The notes below the pieces were generated by a model, which saw only the letters and a list, made by a program, of their open reading frames with translations, did not search any database and was not told where the DNA came from. Positions 52,244 through 61,208 of a stretch of DNA of 64,000 nucleotides are shown one piece after another. The translations under genes were made by a program, and so were the position numbers. Origin of the DNA: Marinobacterium rhizophilum (lineage in GTDB: Bacteria; Pseudomonadota; Gammaproteobacteria; Pseudomonadales; Balneatricaceae); the NCBI RefSeq assembly GCF_024397915.1, contig NZ_CP073347.1, forward strand, positions 930,001 through 994,000, written 5' to 3'. Positions within the stretch are counted from its first letter, which is position 1, and every line of letters starts with the position of its first letter.

Positions 52244-54055
52244 ATGCAAATCATGGGTATTACCCTGCGGCACAGCCTTAAAGCCCGCATGATCGCCGGC
52301 ATACTGCTGGTATCGCTGCCGGTTGTTATCGGCCTGGCCGTGGTTTCCTACCTGCTGTCCGCCGGTATCCTGCAGCGCATGGCCATCGACCGCTTTGCCG
52401 TGATTGCCGAGCAGCGGGAGCGCGAGATCTATACTTTCATGACCAACCAGGCGGATATCGTGCGCAAGATTGCCGCGGTAGATGAGCTCCGGGATGCCAT
52501 CAGCGCCCTGCGCCAGCTGTCCCCCAGAAGTGCGCAGTATCAGCCAGCCTATATGGCCATGGCCGATACGCTGTTTCGATCCACCTTCCTCGATTATGGC
52601 TCTGCCGCCGCCACCGACCTCACCGGCCTGATGCTGCTGAGCCAGGACGAGGGAGAGGTTTTCTTTTCAACGAATCCTGACCAGGAGGGAGACGTTCATG
52701 CGACAGCCCCGTTCTTTCTCGAAGGACGCGAGCATACCTACATCCAGCCGGTGTATCCCGCCCCCGATACCCGGCTGCCAACCCTCACGGTCGCCACGCC
52801 ACTGACCGGGCGCAATGGCGAGCCACTGGGCGTGCTGGCCGCCCAGATCCGGGTGCCGGTGCTGGTCGATATCGTCAGCCAGCGCACTGGCCTTGGCCGT
52901 ACCGGCGAATCTTACCTGGTGGATACCGGCCACCGTTTCCTGTCGATGGCGCGCTTTGGTACCCAGGCCTACCCCAAAGGCGCCCGCAGCCTGGGTATCG
53001 ACACTGCGATACAGGGCAAAAGCGGCGCCGGGCTCTATCTGAACTACGCCGGTCAGTCGGTGATTGGCAGTTATCGCTGGCTGCCCAGTCTTGGGGTGGC
53101 GCTGCTCACCGAGATCCGTGTCAGTGAGGCGCTGCAGCCGGCCACACGGCTCGGCTGGCTGATGCTGCTCCTGGGTTTGCTGGCGGTGGGATTGCTGGCC
53201 CTGGGGACCTTTTTCATCGCCCGGCAAATTGCGCGGCCGATCCTGGCCGTCAATGCCGCCACACGGAAAATCGCCGCCGGCGACCTGAGTGTGCGCAGCC
53301 CGGTCCTGACCGACGATGAAACCGGTGTGCTGGCACAGAACTTCAATCGCATGATCGACCGGCTGGAGGGCACCCTGGCGGACCTTGCCGCCGAACAGCA
53401 GAAATCGGAGCACCTGCTATTGAACATACTGCCGGCGCCCATCGCTGCACGGCTGAAGCAGGGCGAGGGCACCATCGCCGACAGCTTCGCCGAGGTCACC
53501 ATCCTGTTTGCCGATATCGTCAACTTCACCCCCATGTCGGCCAACCTGGAGGCGGTGGAGCTGGTCAGCCTGCTGAACGAGATATTCTCCGAGTTCGACC
53601 GCCTGAGCGAAGAACGGGGGCTGGAAAAAATCAAGACCATCGGTGATGCCTATATGGTCGGCGCCGGGCTGCCAATCGAGCGCACCGACCATGCCAGGGT
53701 CATTGCCGAAATGGCGCTGGACATGCTTGATGTCATCAGCGTCTTCAACCGGCGCCACCAGAGCGACCTGCACATGCGCATCGGCATCAACACAGGCCCG
53801 GTGGTGGCGGGCGTCATTGGTACCCGCAAGTTCATTTACGACATCTGGGGCGACGCGGTCAATATCGCTTCGCGGATGGAGTCACAGGGTGTGGAGGGCT
53901 GCATTCAGGTCACCGAAGCCACCTGGCAATACCTGCGCGACGACTACCAGTTCGACGACCGCGGGCTGATCAATATCAAGGGCAGGGGGCGGATGCACAC
54001 CTATATGTTGCGCGCACGCAAGCATCGCCAGCCCGCACCCAGCGTACCCGGTTAG
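52244..54055 (+). CDS. Membrane class III adenylate cyclase with HAMP domain
   Basis: Protein of 603 residues. TM1 at about 17-41, a large periplasmic dCache-like sensor to about 300, TM2 at 305-327, a HAMP linker (RPILAVNAATRKIAAGDLSVRSP), a short coiled coil and the catalytic domain (about 405-585). FADIVNFTPM has the first metal Asp (about 422) and KTIGDAYM the second. Lys in EKIKTIGDAY and Asp in YDIWGDAVN match the ATP-selecting pair, so cAMP is the expected product. VNIASRM supplies the transition-state Asn and Arg. The end of the gene is duplicated downstream. Confidence 0.87.
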   Translation: MQIMGITLRHSLKARMIAGILLVSLPVVIGLAVVSYLLSAGILQRMAIDRFAVIAEQREREIYTFMTNQADIVRKIAAVDELRDAISALRQLSPRSAQYQPAYMAMADTLFRSTFLDYGSAAATDLTGLMLLSQDEGEVFFSTNPDQEGDVHATAPFFLEGREHTYIQPVYPAPDTRLPTLTVATPLTGRNGEPLGVLAAQIRVPVLVDIVSQRTGLGRTGESYLVDTGHRFLSMARFGTQAYPKGARSLGIDTAIQGKSGAGLYLNYAGQSVIGSYRWLPSLGVALLTEIRVSEALQPATRLGWLMLLLGLLAVGLLALGTFFIARQIARPILAVNAATRKIAAGDLSVRSPVLTDDETGVLAQNFNRMIDRLEGTLADLAAEQQKSEHLLLNILPAPIAARLKQGEGTIADSFAEVTILFADIVNFTPMSANLEAVELVSLLNEIFSEFDRLSEERGLEKIKTIGDAYMVGAGLPIERTDHARVIAEMALDMLDVISVFNRRHQSDLHMRIGINTGPVVAGVIGTRKFIYDIWGDAVNIASRMESQGVEGCIQVTEATWQYLRDDYQFDDRGLINIKGRGRMHTYMLRARKHRQPAPSVPG

Positions 54056-54380
54056 CATCATGGTAGACATCAGGTTATTTGCCTAACCTATTAAAATAAG
54101 GGGATTTCAATGACCACGGCTTATGTCAGTCACAGCCAGTGAAGGGCTGTATCCAGGTCACCGAAGCCACCTGGCAATACCTGCGCGACGACTACCGACC
54201 CGTTCGACGACCGCGGGCTGATCAACATCTAGGGGACGGATGCACACCTGTATGTTGCGCGCATGCCGGCATGCATCCAGTGTGCTCTGCTAGTATCAGC
54301 ATGAACATCAGGTTATTTGCCTAACCTATTAAAATAAAGGAAATTTAATGACCACGGCCTATATCAGTCACAACGACTGC
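53896..54380 (+). repeat. Tandem duplication of the cyclase/deacetylase gene junction
   Basis: The segment from the end of the cyclase gene to the first codons of the deacetylase gene occurs twice: about 53896-54139 and 54144-54380, offset 248 bases at the left and 238 at the right. Copy 1 contains the real cyclase end and a 10-codon deacetylase start (54110-54142, MTTAYVSHSQ then stop). Copy 2 contains a degenerate cyclase end (CIQVTEATWQYLRDDY then frameshifted, 54144-54230) and the real deacetylase start. The shared spacer holds CAGGTTATTTGCCTAACCTATTAAAATAA in both; deacetylase Shine-Dalgarno sites are AAGGGG and AAGGAA. Confidence 0.88.
54144..54232 (+). pseudogene. Fragment of the adenylate cyclase 3' end (duplicate)
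   Basis: The bases translate to GCIQVTEATWQYLRDDY as in the intact cyclase, then shift frame after the TAC at about 54197 and reach an in-frame TAG at 54228. The fragment has no start of its own. It is a remnant of the duplicated junction. Confidence 0.85.
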
Positions 54381-55274
54381 GCGCTGCATGACATGGGAGC
54401 CAGTCACCCCGAAAGCCCGCAGCGGCTGCAGGCCATCAGCGCCCGGCTGAGTGACAGCGGCCTGCTGCAACGGCTTGACTGCCTGACACCCGCACCCATC
54501 CAGCGGGAGCAGCTCGCACTGGCTCATCCGGAGCCTTACATTCGTGAGCTCGAGGCGCTGCAGCCACGCCGGGGGCACAGCTACGCCGACCCGGATACGG
54601 CCCTGAATCCGCACAGTCTCCACGCGGCACGGCTGGCGGCCGGCGCGGTGCTGCTGGGTACCGAACGGATTCTTGGCGGCTCCTGCCAGAACGCCTTTTG
54701 CGCCGTGCGCCCGCCTGGGCACCACGCCGAGCAGGTCAGCGCCATGGGCTTTTGCCTGTTCAACAACGTGGCGCTTGGGGTGGAGTGGGCGCTGCAGCAC
54801 AGCGATATTGAACGCGTTGCGGTGCTGGATTTTGATGTACACCACGGCAACGGCACCGTGGATATTTTCAAGGACAGGCCCGAGGTTCTGGTGTGCTCCA
54901 GCTTCCAGTATCCCTTCTATCCGTTTCGGTACCAGGACATTCAGCGATCCCATATCGTGCATACACCGCTCCCGGCGGGCACCGTTAGTAGTGCATTTCG
55001 ACAGGCCATCGAGCGCGACTGGCTGCCGGCGTTGGCACGGCACCGCCCTGACATGATCTTTATTTCCGCCGGTTTCGATGCCCACCGGGCCGACCCGCTC
55101 GGGCAGCTGCAGCTGGAAGACGAGGACTTCCACTGGATTACCGGCCTGATCGGGGAGGCGGCCAACCGTTACGCCGGCGCACGCCTGCTGTCGGTGCTGG
55201 AAGGCGGCTATGATTTACCGGCACTGGGACGCTGCGCCGAGGCTCATGTAAAGGCATTGCTCGAGGCCCGCTAA
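54348..55274 (+). CDS. Histone-deacetylase-family protein (HDAC-like amidohydrolase)
   Basis: Zinc deacetylase of 308 residues. The catalytic features are VRPPGHHAEQ (the His pair), LDFDVHHGNGT (Asp/His zinc ligands), and ISAGFDAHRADPL (Asp ligand). The Tyr of LEGGYDLPAL is the catalytic Tyr region. Bacterial members include acetylpolyamine amidohydrolases and HDAH-type enzymes. AAGGAAATTTA precedes ATG 54348. It is downstream of the cyclase but in a duplicated junction, so it may share its transcript. Acetylpolyamines would link it to the amine-degrading island, but the substrate is not known. Confidence 0.85.
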   Translation: MTTAYISHNDCALHDMGASHPESPQRLQAISARLSDSGLLQRLDCLTPAPIQREQLALAHPEPYIRELEALQPRRGHSYADPDTALNPHSLHAARLAAGAVLLGTERILGGSCQNAFCAVRPPGHHAEQVSAMGFCLFNNVALGVEWALQHSDIERVAVLDFDVHHGNGTVDIFKDRPEVLVCSSFQYPFYPFRYQDIQRSHIVHTPLPAGTVSSAFRQAIERDWLPALARHRPDMIFISAGFDAHRADPLGQLQLEDEDFHWITGLIGEAANRYAGARLLSVLEGGYDLPALGRCAEAHVKALLEAR

Positions 55275-55296
55275 GAGTTCATCAGGGCGATGAGCA

Positions 55297-57501
55297 TCAG
55301 CCAAGCAGCGCCAGCGCCGCCTCGCGGATAGCGGCACGACTGGGCAAGGTGGCCGTCGCTGCCGGCCCCAGGGCGATAAAGCTGTCCTGGGCGCACAGGC
55401 GCTTGAGCCGGGGCGGGTTCTTGAGGCGCTCGACCAGCAGCGTCACCAGGGCTTCGCTGGTCGACCCGCTGCTACGGCATTCATCCACGATCAGCACCGT
55501 TTCACAGTCCCGTACCGCGTCCAGGATCGCATCCGCCGGCAGGGGAACAAGCCAGCGCAGGTCGATCAGGCGCAACGCAATGCCCTGCGCCGCCAGATCA
55601 TGGGCCGCCTGCCGGCTGAGGTAATAGCCATTGCCGTAGCTGATAATGGCCAGTTCCCGCCCTTCGCCCTCCAGGCCGATATGTCCGAGCGGAATCGGCG
55701 TACTGCGCGCCGCCGGCACGTAGCTGAAGCTCCAGCGGGCATCGCCGACCTCCAGAAAGTCCCGCGCCATATAGAGTGCGATCGGCTCGATAAATACCAC
55801 GACCCGGGCTTCCTCCCGCGCCAGGCGTACGGCTTCGCGCAGCATTTCGACGGCGTCACGGCCATTGCTCGGGCACGCCAGGATCAGCCCCGGGATATCC
55901 CGAAATACCGCCAGGCTGTTGTCATTGTGGAAGTGGCCGCCAAAACCTTTCTGGTACCCGAGTCCCGCAATGCGAATCACCATCGGGTTGCTGTACTGGC
56001 CATTGGAAAAGAAGCTGAGGCTGGCCGCCTCGCCGCGAATCTGGTCCTCGGCATTGTGCACGTAGGCCAGGAACTGGATTTCCGGAATGGGAATAAAGCC
56101 GTTATGCGCCACACCGATGGCAAGCCCCAGGATGCTCTGCTCATCCAGCAGGGTGTTGATCACGCGATGCTTGCCGAAACGTTCGCACAGTTTGCCGGTG
56201 ACATTGTAGACACCCCCCTTGGGGCCAATATCTTCACCCATCAACAGTATCTCGGGGTGGGTTGCCATCAGCTCCGCCAGCGCCCAGTTGAGCAATCGCG
56301 CCATGGGCTGGGGCTGGGCCAGCAGCGTCTTGTCGCGGGCAAACAGGGTTTCCAGGGCGGATGCTGCCAGAGGGTCCACAGCAACCGCCGTGCGGGGTGG
56401 CGGTATGATAGACGCCATCACCGCCGCGGCAGAATCGAGCCTGGGGCGGCGTATGGCGCGCTCGGCCATTTCGTTAGCCTCTGCCGCCATGTTCTGGTAC
56501 AGCGCGACAACCTGATCAGGCCGCAGAATGCCCAGCTCGATCAGCAGGCGGGCCGAGTGCAGCAAGGGATCCCGCGCCTCGGCCTGCTCTATCTGCGCCG
56601 CGCTCAGATAGGCACTCTGGGCGTCGGACCCGGCGTGCCCCAGCAGGCGCACGCACCGCATATGCAGGAACACCGGCCGATGGTGGCGCCGTGCCAGCTG
56701 TTCAGCCTGGCGGGCACAACGGTAGGTATCGAGCAGGTCCAGGCCATCGCAGCTCAGGTAATGCAGCCCCGGCCGAGCACTGAAACTGGCGGCGATCCAG
56801 CCGTCGGGCGTGGCCGTGGAAATGCCGATGCCGTTGTCTTCACAGATAAAGACCAGCGGCAGCGGATGCTTCTGGTAGCCGGTCCAACTGGCGCTGTTGA
56901 TAGCACCCAGCGCGGTACTGTGATTGGCCGAGGCATCACCAAAGGAACACAGCACCACGCCATCGGCAGGCAGGGCGCCGGCATGCTTGAGCCGCTGTGC
57001 CAGCGCAATGCTCACCGCGGTCCCCAGTGCCTTGGGGAGGTGGGACGCAATGGTGCTGGTCTGGGGTGGTACAAACAGCGGCTTGCTGCCAAGTACCTTG
57101 TGGCGCCCGCCGGAAATCGGGTCCTCGCTGGAGGCCACGAAAGACAGCAGCATGTCCCAGAGCGGGTTCCCGCTGCCGGCCTGGCGCGCGCGCTGCAATA
57201 AAAAAGCCGCATCACGGTAATGCAGAAATGCCATGTCATCCGGTCTGAAGGCGGCGGCAATGGCTGCATTGCCCTCGTGGCCGGCACTGCCAATGGTGTA
57301 GAAGGATTCACCCCGGGCCTGCAGCCGACGCGAACACAGGTCCAGCTGCCGACTCATGACCTGGCTCTCGAACAGCTGCAGCAGCAAGGCGCTGCCAGGA
57401 CCTGATTCCTGCGGCTCGCGACGCATCACAGGCCCAGGAAGATCTCCGCCGAGAACCCGCTGTACAAAGTTATGATCGATGATCTCGGCCCGGTTCTGCA
57501 T
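55297..57501 (-). CDS. Fused alpha-beta E1 component of a 2-oxo acid dehydrogenase (TPP-dependent)
   Basis: Protein of 734 residues. The N-terminal half is an E1-alpha domain: TPP-binding GDASANHSTALGAINSASW and EDNGIGIST, preceded by YTIGSAGHEGNAAIAAAF. The C-terminal half (from about 420) is an E1-beta transketolase-like domain: MGEDIGPKGGVYNVTGKLCERFG, PIPEIQFLAYVHNAEDQIRGEA and FIEPIALYM. Closest to branched-chain or acetoin-type E1. Neither E2 nor E3 is nearby. I chose ATG 57501 over 57507 because GGAG then lies 8 rather than 2 bases away. It converges on the deacetylase gene. Confidence 0.78.
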   Translation of the reverse strand: MQNRAEIIDHNFVQRVLGGDLPGPVMRREPQESGPGSALLLQLFESQVMSRQLDLCSRRLQARGESFYTIGSAGHEGNAAIAAAFRPDDMAFLHYRDAAFLLQRARQAGSGNPLWDMLLSFVASSEDPISGGRHKVLGSKPLFVPPQTSTIASHLPKALGTAVSIALAQRLKHAGALPADGVVLCSFGDASANHSTALGAINSASWTGYQKHPLPLVFICEDNGIGISTATPDGWIAASFSARPGLHYLSCDGLDLLDTYRCARQAEQLARRHHRPVFLHMRCVRLLGHAGSDAQSAYLSAAQIEQAEARDPLLHSARLLIELGILRPDQVVALYQNMAAEANEMAERAIRRPRLDSAAAVMASIIPPPRTAVAVDPLAASALETLFARDKTLLAQPQPMARLLNWALAELMATHPEILLMGEDIGPKGGVYNVTGKLCERFGKHRVINTLLDEQSILGLAIGVAHNGFIPIPEIQFLAYVHNAEDQIRGEAASLSFFSNGQYSNPMVIRIAGLGYQKGFGGHFHNDNSLAVFRDIPGLILACPSNGRDAVEMLREAVRLAREEARVVVFIEPIALYMARDFLEVGDARWSFSYVPAARSTPIPLGHIGLEGEGRELAIISYGNGYYLSRQAAHDLAAQGIALRLIDLRWLVPLPADAILDAVRDCETVLIVDECRSSGSTSEALVTLLVERLKNPPRLKRLCAQDSFIALGPAATATLPSRAAIREAALALLG

Positions 57502-57607
57502 TGCCATCGCTCCGTGAAATTTATCCTGAGTATGGCAGCGATTGGCCCTCTGGCAGCCGCGCTTGCATCTGGGGTATGATTTTTGTTTCGATCGGAACCC
57601 TGAATAA

Positions 57608-58174
57608 ATGTCTGCCAATACCGTTGAAGCCAACCGCAACCGCTTTCGTTTTGACGACCAGGCAGCCGTATGGCTGTTCGGCTACGGTTCCCTGATTTTC
57701 AAGGCGGACTTTCCCTATATTGAGCGGCGCGGCGCTGCTATCACCGGCTGGTCACGTCGTTTCTGGCAGGGCTCCCACGATCACCGGGGTACACTCGAGG
57801 CGCCTGGGCGGGTCGTCACCCTGATTGAAAGCGCGGGGTCAGACTGCAAGGGCATGGCCTACCTGGTGTCGCCTGAGGTGTTCGAGCAGCTGGATTTTCG
57901 AGAAAAGAATGGTTATCTGCGCTTTTGCACCGACATGACCTTCGATGACTGTACCCAGGCCCGGGGGCTGGTGTATATCGCCACGCCCGACAACAGCGCG
58001 TTTCTGGGGCCCGCGAGCGAAAGCGAAATTGCACGGCAGATCGCCGCTGCTGCCGGCCCCAGCGGGCCCAACGCAGACTACCTGCTGCACCTGGCAGAAT
58101 CCCTGCGACACCTTGGAGACCATGACGCCCACGTATTCGAGATTGAAACCCAGCTGCGCCTGGCGCTGGCGTAA
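57608..58174 (+). CDS. chaC: Gamma-glutamylcyclotransferase, ChaC-like
   Basis: A 188-residue enzyme of the ChaC family, which splits glutathione to 5-oxoproline and Cys-Gly. The motif WLFGYGSLIF (about 22-31) binds the gamma-glutamyl group, and the catalytic Glu lies in DFREKNGYLRF. The length is near the usual 180-230. It is divergent from the E1 gene, 106 bases away. The Shine-Dalgarno is weak. Glutathione turnover is the expected role. Confidence 0.85.
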   Translation: MSANTVEANRNRFRFDDQAAVWLFGYGSLIFKADFPYIERRGAAITGWSRRFWQGSHDHRGTLEAPGRVVTLIESAGSDCKGMAYLVSPEVFEQLDFREKNGYLRFCTDMTFDDCTQARGLVYIATPDNSAFLGPASESEIARQIAAAAGPSGPNADYLLHLAESLRHLGDHDAHVFEIETQLRLALA

Positions 58175-58329
58175 GTCAAGTCTCAATAGAAACGAATATG
58201 GAAATTGGCGCCTGGTTGCCGCGGCCGGTCGCATATCGAGCCCGGGCTCCACACCCGTGATGGCGGCCTTTACCCATAAAGCAGGGCGCCCAACCCCAGA
58301 CCAGCCCTGACCAGGCGGGCGCCTAACCG

Positions 58330-59109
58330 CTACATTGCGCTGGAAAAGACCTTTTTCAGCAGATCCGTACTGCGGGCCACCGGGTTCTCCCGAATGCGTT
58401 TTTCCTCGGCCGCAATCATGGCAAACAAGCCATCGGTAGCCTGTTCGGTGACATAGGTATCCAGATCAAGGGCATCCAGCCCTGGCACAGTCCCCAGCAT
58501 GCCGGCATTGGCGGACATGTTTTTATAGGCACTGGTGACACCCACCTTGTCGGTAGCCTCAGCCACGATGGGGCGCATTAGCGTATTGAGCTTGTCGCCG
58601 TTTTTGGCCCGCAGGTACGCTGTCGCGGCATCATCCGGCCCCTGCAGTATGCCGCGGGCATCCTCAACCGACATCTCTCGAATGGTATCGACAAACAGGT
58701 CGCTGGCCAGTGGCACAGCCTGTTCGGCGGCACGGTTCATCGACGTGATAAAGTTGTCGGCCAGAGCACCCTGGCCGGTCACGCGCAGGCCTTTTTCGAC
58801 AAGCTGCAGCTGTGATGGCAGGGGAATCCGCACCGCCGGGTTATCCAGAAAGCCGCCTTCGGTTCCAAGCGATTCAACCGCGCTTCTGGATCCCTGGATA
58901 AGGGCCTCCTTGAGGCCGCCGGTAATATCGCTGCTGGACAGGCCCGAAATGGCGGCATCGGTCGGAGATGTACTATTCGTATCCTGGCCCTGCGTGATGG
59001 TTTCCTGCGCCTTGTTCAGCACATCTTTCCAGTCCGCCTGCGTACTCATGGACGCACCAAACAGACTTGCCACAAGGATGGGGGTCGATAAAAAGCGTAA
59101 ATGTGTCAT
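58330..59109 (-). CDS. Exported DUF4197 protein
   Basis: Protein of 259 residues with a signal peptide (MTHLRFLSTPILVASLFGASMSTQA). The DUF4197 body includes ITGGLKEALIQGSRSAVESLG, GFLDNPAVRIPLPSQLQLVEKGLR and DAATAYLRAKNGDKLNTLMRPIV, the last two being the family's most conserved parts. It is helical and periplasmic, and of unknown function. GGAGAAC precedes ATG 59109. It converges on chaC. Confidence 0.82.
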   Translation of the reverse strand: MTHLRFLSTPILVASLFGASMSTQADWKDVLNKAQETITQGQDTNSTSPTDAAISGLSSSDITGGLKEALIQGSRSAVESLGTEGGFLDNPAVRIPLPSQLQLVEKGLRVTGQGALADNFITSMNRAAEQAVPLASDLFVDTIREMSVEDARGILQGPDDAATAYLRAKNGDKLNTLMRPIVAEATDKVGVTSAYKNMSANAGMLGTVPGLDALDLDTYVTEQATDGLFAMIAAEEKRIRENPVARSTDLLKKVFSSAM

Positions 59110-59789
59110 CTGTTCTCCGGGATGCCGCCCACAAGGGCTGTATATAGCAATTAATGCAGAAGTATAGAGGATAGGACCGGCCTTATGTCCTTGTGCCTCG
59201 ACTCCCTCGATTTTCTGAATCCGGAGCCTTGCATCTATACCTTGCTAGTACCTCTGCCGAACCTTATGCACCGATGCACAATCATTGTGTGCAAGCCTCG
59301 GTGCGCGCAATATTCCGGTGACGTTCTGCAACATCAGCGTTACACTCAACGCGCTCAGGCACAGCCACGCCAAACAACCGGTGATACAGTGCGGGAGACG
59401 ATCAGTGACAGACACCAGGGACCACTCGGCTGTCCCAGCCCGGCATGACCAGGCAAAGCCTGTGAGCGAAAGCAGCCTTGCCCGCAACGGTTTGCACTAT
59501 GCGGTCAGCAGTCAGCGCGACAAGCCCTGCAGCCGTGTGCGCTATATCGAAGGCACAACGACCGCCAGGGGCTGTCGCTTCTTGTAGCACATCACGGGCT
59601 GCGTGGCATGCGGCGGGCAGACCCAGGCTCATGGCTGCCCGACAGGCCCGTATATCGGCGATGCAATACCACAACAAGCCGATGACCCTGGTAGCGTGCA
59701 CGCTCAACAAAATTTTAGGCAAACAATCCCCAAGGGCGATCATTGAATCGGCTCGGATGCCTTTTTCATTGTCCATAGGGAGCGGACCC
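59110..59789. other. Gene-poor region upstream of the MFS exporter
   Basis: In these 680 bases I find no recognisable gene. One small frame with a fair Shine-Dalgarno site is listed at 59405-59587. Long open frames on the other strand have no ribosome-binding site and no familiar sequence. The exporter's promoter should lie near its 3' end, but no clear -35/-10 pair was assigned. Confidence 0.5.
59405..59587 (+). CDS. Possible 60-residue protein
   Basis: A GTG start at 59405 is preceded by GGGAG with 7 bases of spacing. The 60-residue product is polar and basic (VTDTRDHSAVPARHDQAK at the start, GTTTARGCRFL at the end), with no known motif. It lies 202 bases before the exporter gene. Presence of the ribosome-binding site is the only support. 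Confidence 0.22.
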   Translation: MTDTRDHSAVPARHDQAKPVSESSLARNGLHYAVSSQRDKPCSRVRYIEGTTTARGCRFL

Positions 59790-61208
59790 ATGACGCCGGA
59801 GCAACAACAAGGCTTTTACGACAATAATCCGCAGGCACGCTGGCTGGTGCTGGTCAGTGTTTGCCTGGTGCTGTTTCTGGCCGCGCTGACCCTGTCTGCG
59901 GTCAATATTGCCGTCCCGGCCATCGCCCGGGACCTGCAGGCCGATGCTGTCGCCGTGAGCTGGATACCCACCGCGCTGCTCTGGGGCACCACTGTATTGC
60001 TGCTGCCGGCCGGTCGTGTGGCCGATATCCTGGGCCGAAAAAAGGTCTACCTGATCGGGGTATCCGGTTTCAGCCTCGCGTCGGTCCTGGTGCTGGCCGC
60101 AGCAACGATCGAGATTCTGCTGCTGATAAGGGTGCTGCAGGGGCTGGCCAGCGCCCTGGTTTTCGCCACCGGCATGGCGATTATCAGTGCCGTGTTCGCC
60201 AATGCCAATCGAGGTGCGGCTCTTGGGATCACCTCGTCGGCGGTCTACCTGGGGCTCACCTGCGGCCCGCTGGCCGGGGGCTGGCTGACCGAATGGCTGG
60301 GGTGGCGCAGCGTTTTCTGGGCGCCGGTACCCTTCATGCTGCTGGCCTGGCTGCTGGCAGTGCGATACATCCGCGGTGACTGGAAAAGCACTACCAAGGC
60401 TCGGCTGGACTGGAAGGGCAGCCTGATCTTCGCGGCCTGGCTTAGCGCGGTCTTTATCGGCATGTCCGGGCTGCCCGACCCCGCCCATTTTGGCTGGATC
60501 GGGCTGGGTGCAGTACTGCTGGTCTGGTTCGTGAAACAGCAGGAAAAGGCCGCGCATCCCCTGGTGCGGCTAAGTGTGCTGCGTGAAAACCGGGTCTTCT
60601 TCCGCTCTATCACCGCCAGTTTTTTGATGTATGGCGCCAACTTTCCCATTATCTTTTTGCTGAGCCTGTATTTGCAGTATATCCACCAGATGTCACCCAG
60701 CGTTGCAGGTCAACTGATCCTGATTCAAACCGGGGTCATGGTCGTACTGGCGCCGATTGCCGGCAGGCTGTCGGACCGCTACGAGCCACGTATCATCGCC
60801 ACCCTCGGGTGCCTCTGTTACAGCCTCGGGTTTGGCGTGCTCTTTTGGCTTGATACGGACACCCCGGTGGCATTGATTATTACAGCACTGACACTGCTGG
60901 GCATCGGCTTCGGTCTGTTCTCAACACCCAACAACAATGCCGCCATCGGCGCAGTGCCGGCGGATCGTCTGAGCATTGCCACAGCATTGCTGAACCTGTC
61001 CCGAACCCTGGGCAACATGGCAGGCATGGCGGTGGTGATGATGCTGTTTTCGTGGCTGCTGGGTAACGCGGAAATTACGCCCGAGCAGTATCCCGCCCTG
61101 ATCTGGGTCACTCGCCTGGCCGTGGGCCTTTCATGCCTCTATGCCCTGGTAGCCGGCTACTATTCACTGACGCGGGGCAGGGTGCATGTGCGCACCCGAG
61201 TCGAGTAG
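59790..61208 (+). CDS. DHA2-type MFS drug/compound exporter
   Basis: A 472-residue membrane transporter with 14 predicted helices. The motif VAVSWIPTALLWGTTVLLLPAGRVADILGRKKVYLIG (about 58-94) is the MFS motif A region of EmrB/QacA-like exporters, and SSAVYLGLTCGPLAGGWLTEWLGWR the DHA2 motif C. AGGGAGCGG precedes ATG 59790; upstream in-frame starts lack a site. No EmrA-type membrane-fusion partner is adjacent, so it works alone. The exported compound is unknown. Confidence 0.82.
   Translation: MTPEQQQGFYDNNPQARWLVLVSVCLVLFLAALTLSAVNIAVPAIARDLQADAVAVSWIPTALLWGTTVLLLPAGRVADILGRKKVYLIGVSGFSLASVLVLAAATIEILLLIRVLQGLASALVFATGMAIISAVFANANRGAALGITSSAVYLGLTCGPLAGGWLTEWLGWRSVFWAPVPFMLLAWLLAVRYIRGDWKSTTKARLDWKGSLIFAAWLSAVFIGMSGLPDPAHFGWIGLGAVLLVWFVKQQEKAAHPLVRLSVLRENRVFFRSITASFLMYGANFPIIFLLSLYLQYIHQMSPSVAGQLILIQTGVMVVLAPIAGRLSDRYEPRIIATLGCLCYSLGFGVLFWLDTDTPVALIITALTLLGIGFGLFSTPNNNAAIGAVPADRLSIATALLNLSRTLGNMAGMAVVMMLFSWLLGNAEITPEQYPALIWVTRLAVGLSCLYALVAGYYSLTRGRVHVRTRVE

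Noticed and set aside
55600..57201. 533-codon open frame on the plus strand opposite the E1 gene
   Set aside because: It is the mirror of the E1 coding frame in GC-rich DNA; the minus strand has complete thiamine diphosphate enzyme motifs and a start site, the plus frame has none.
59402..59791. 129-codon minus-strand frame before the MFS exporter
   Set aside because: No ribosome-binding site, no familiar sequence, and it covers the exporter's own upstream region.
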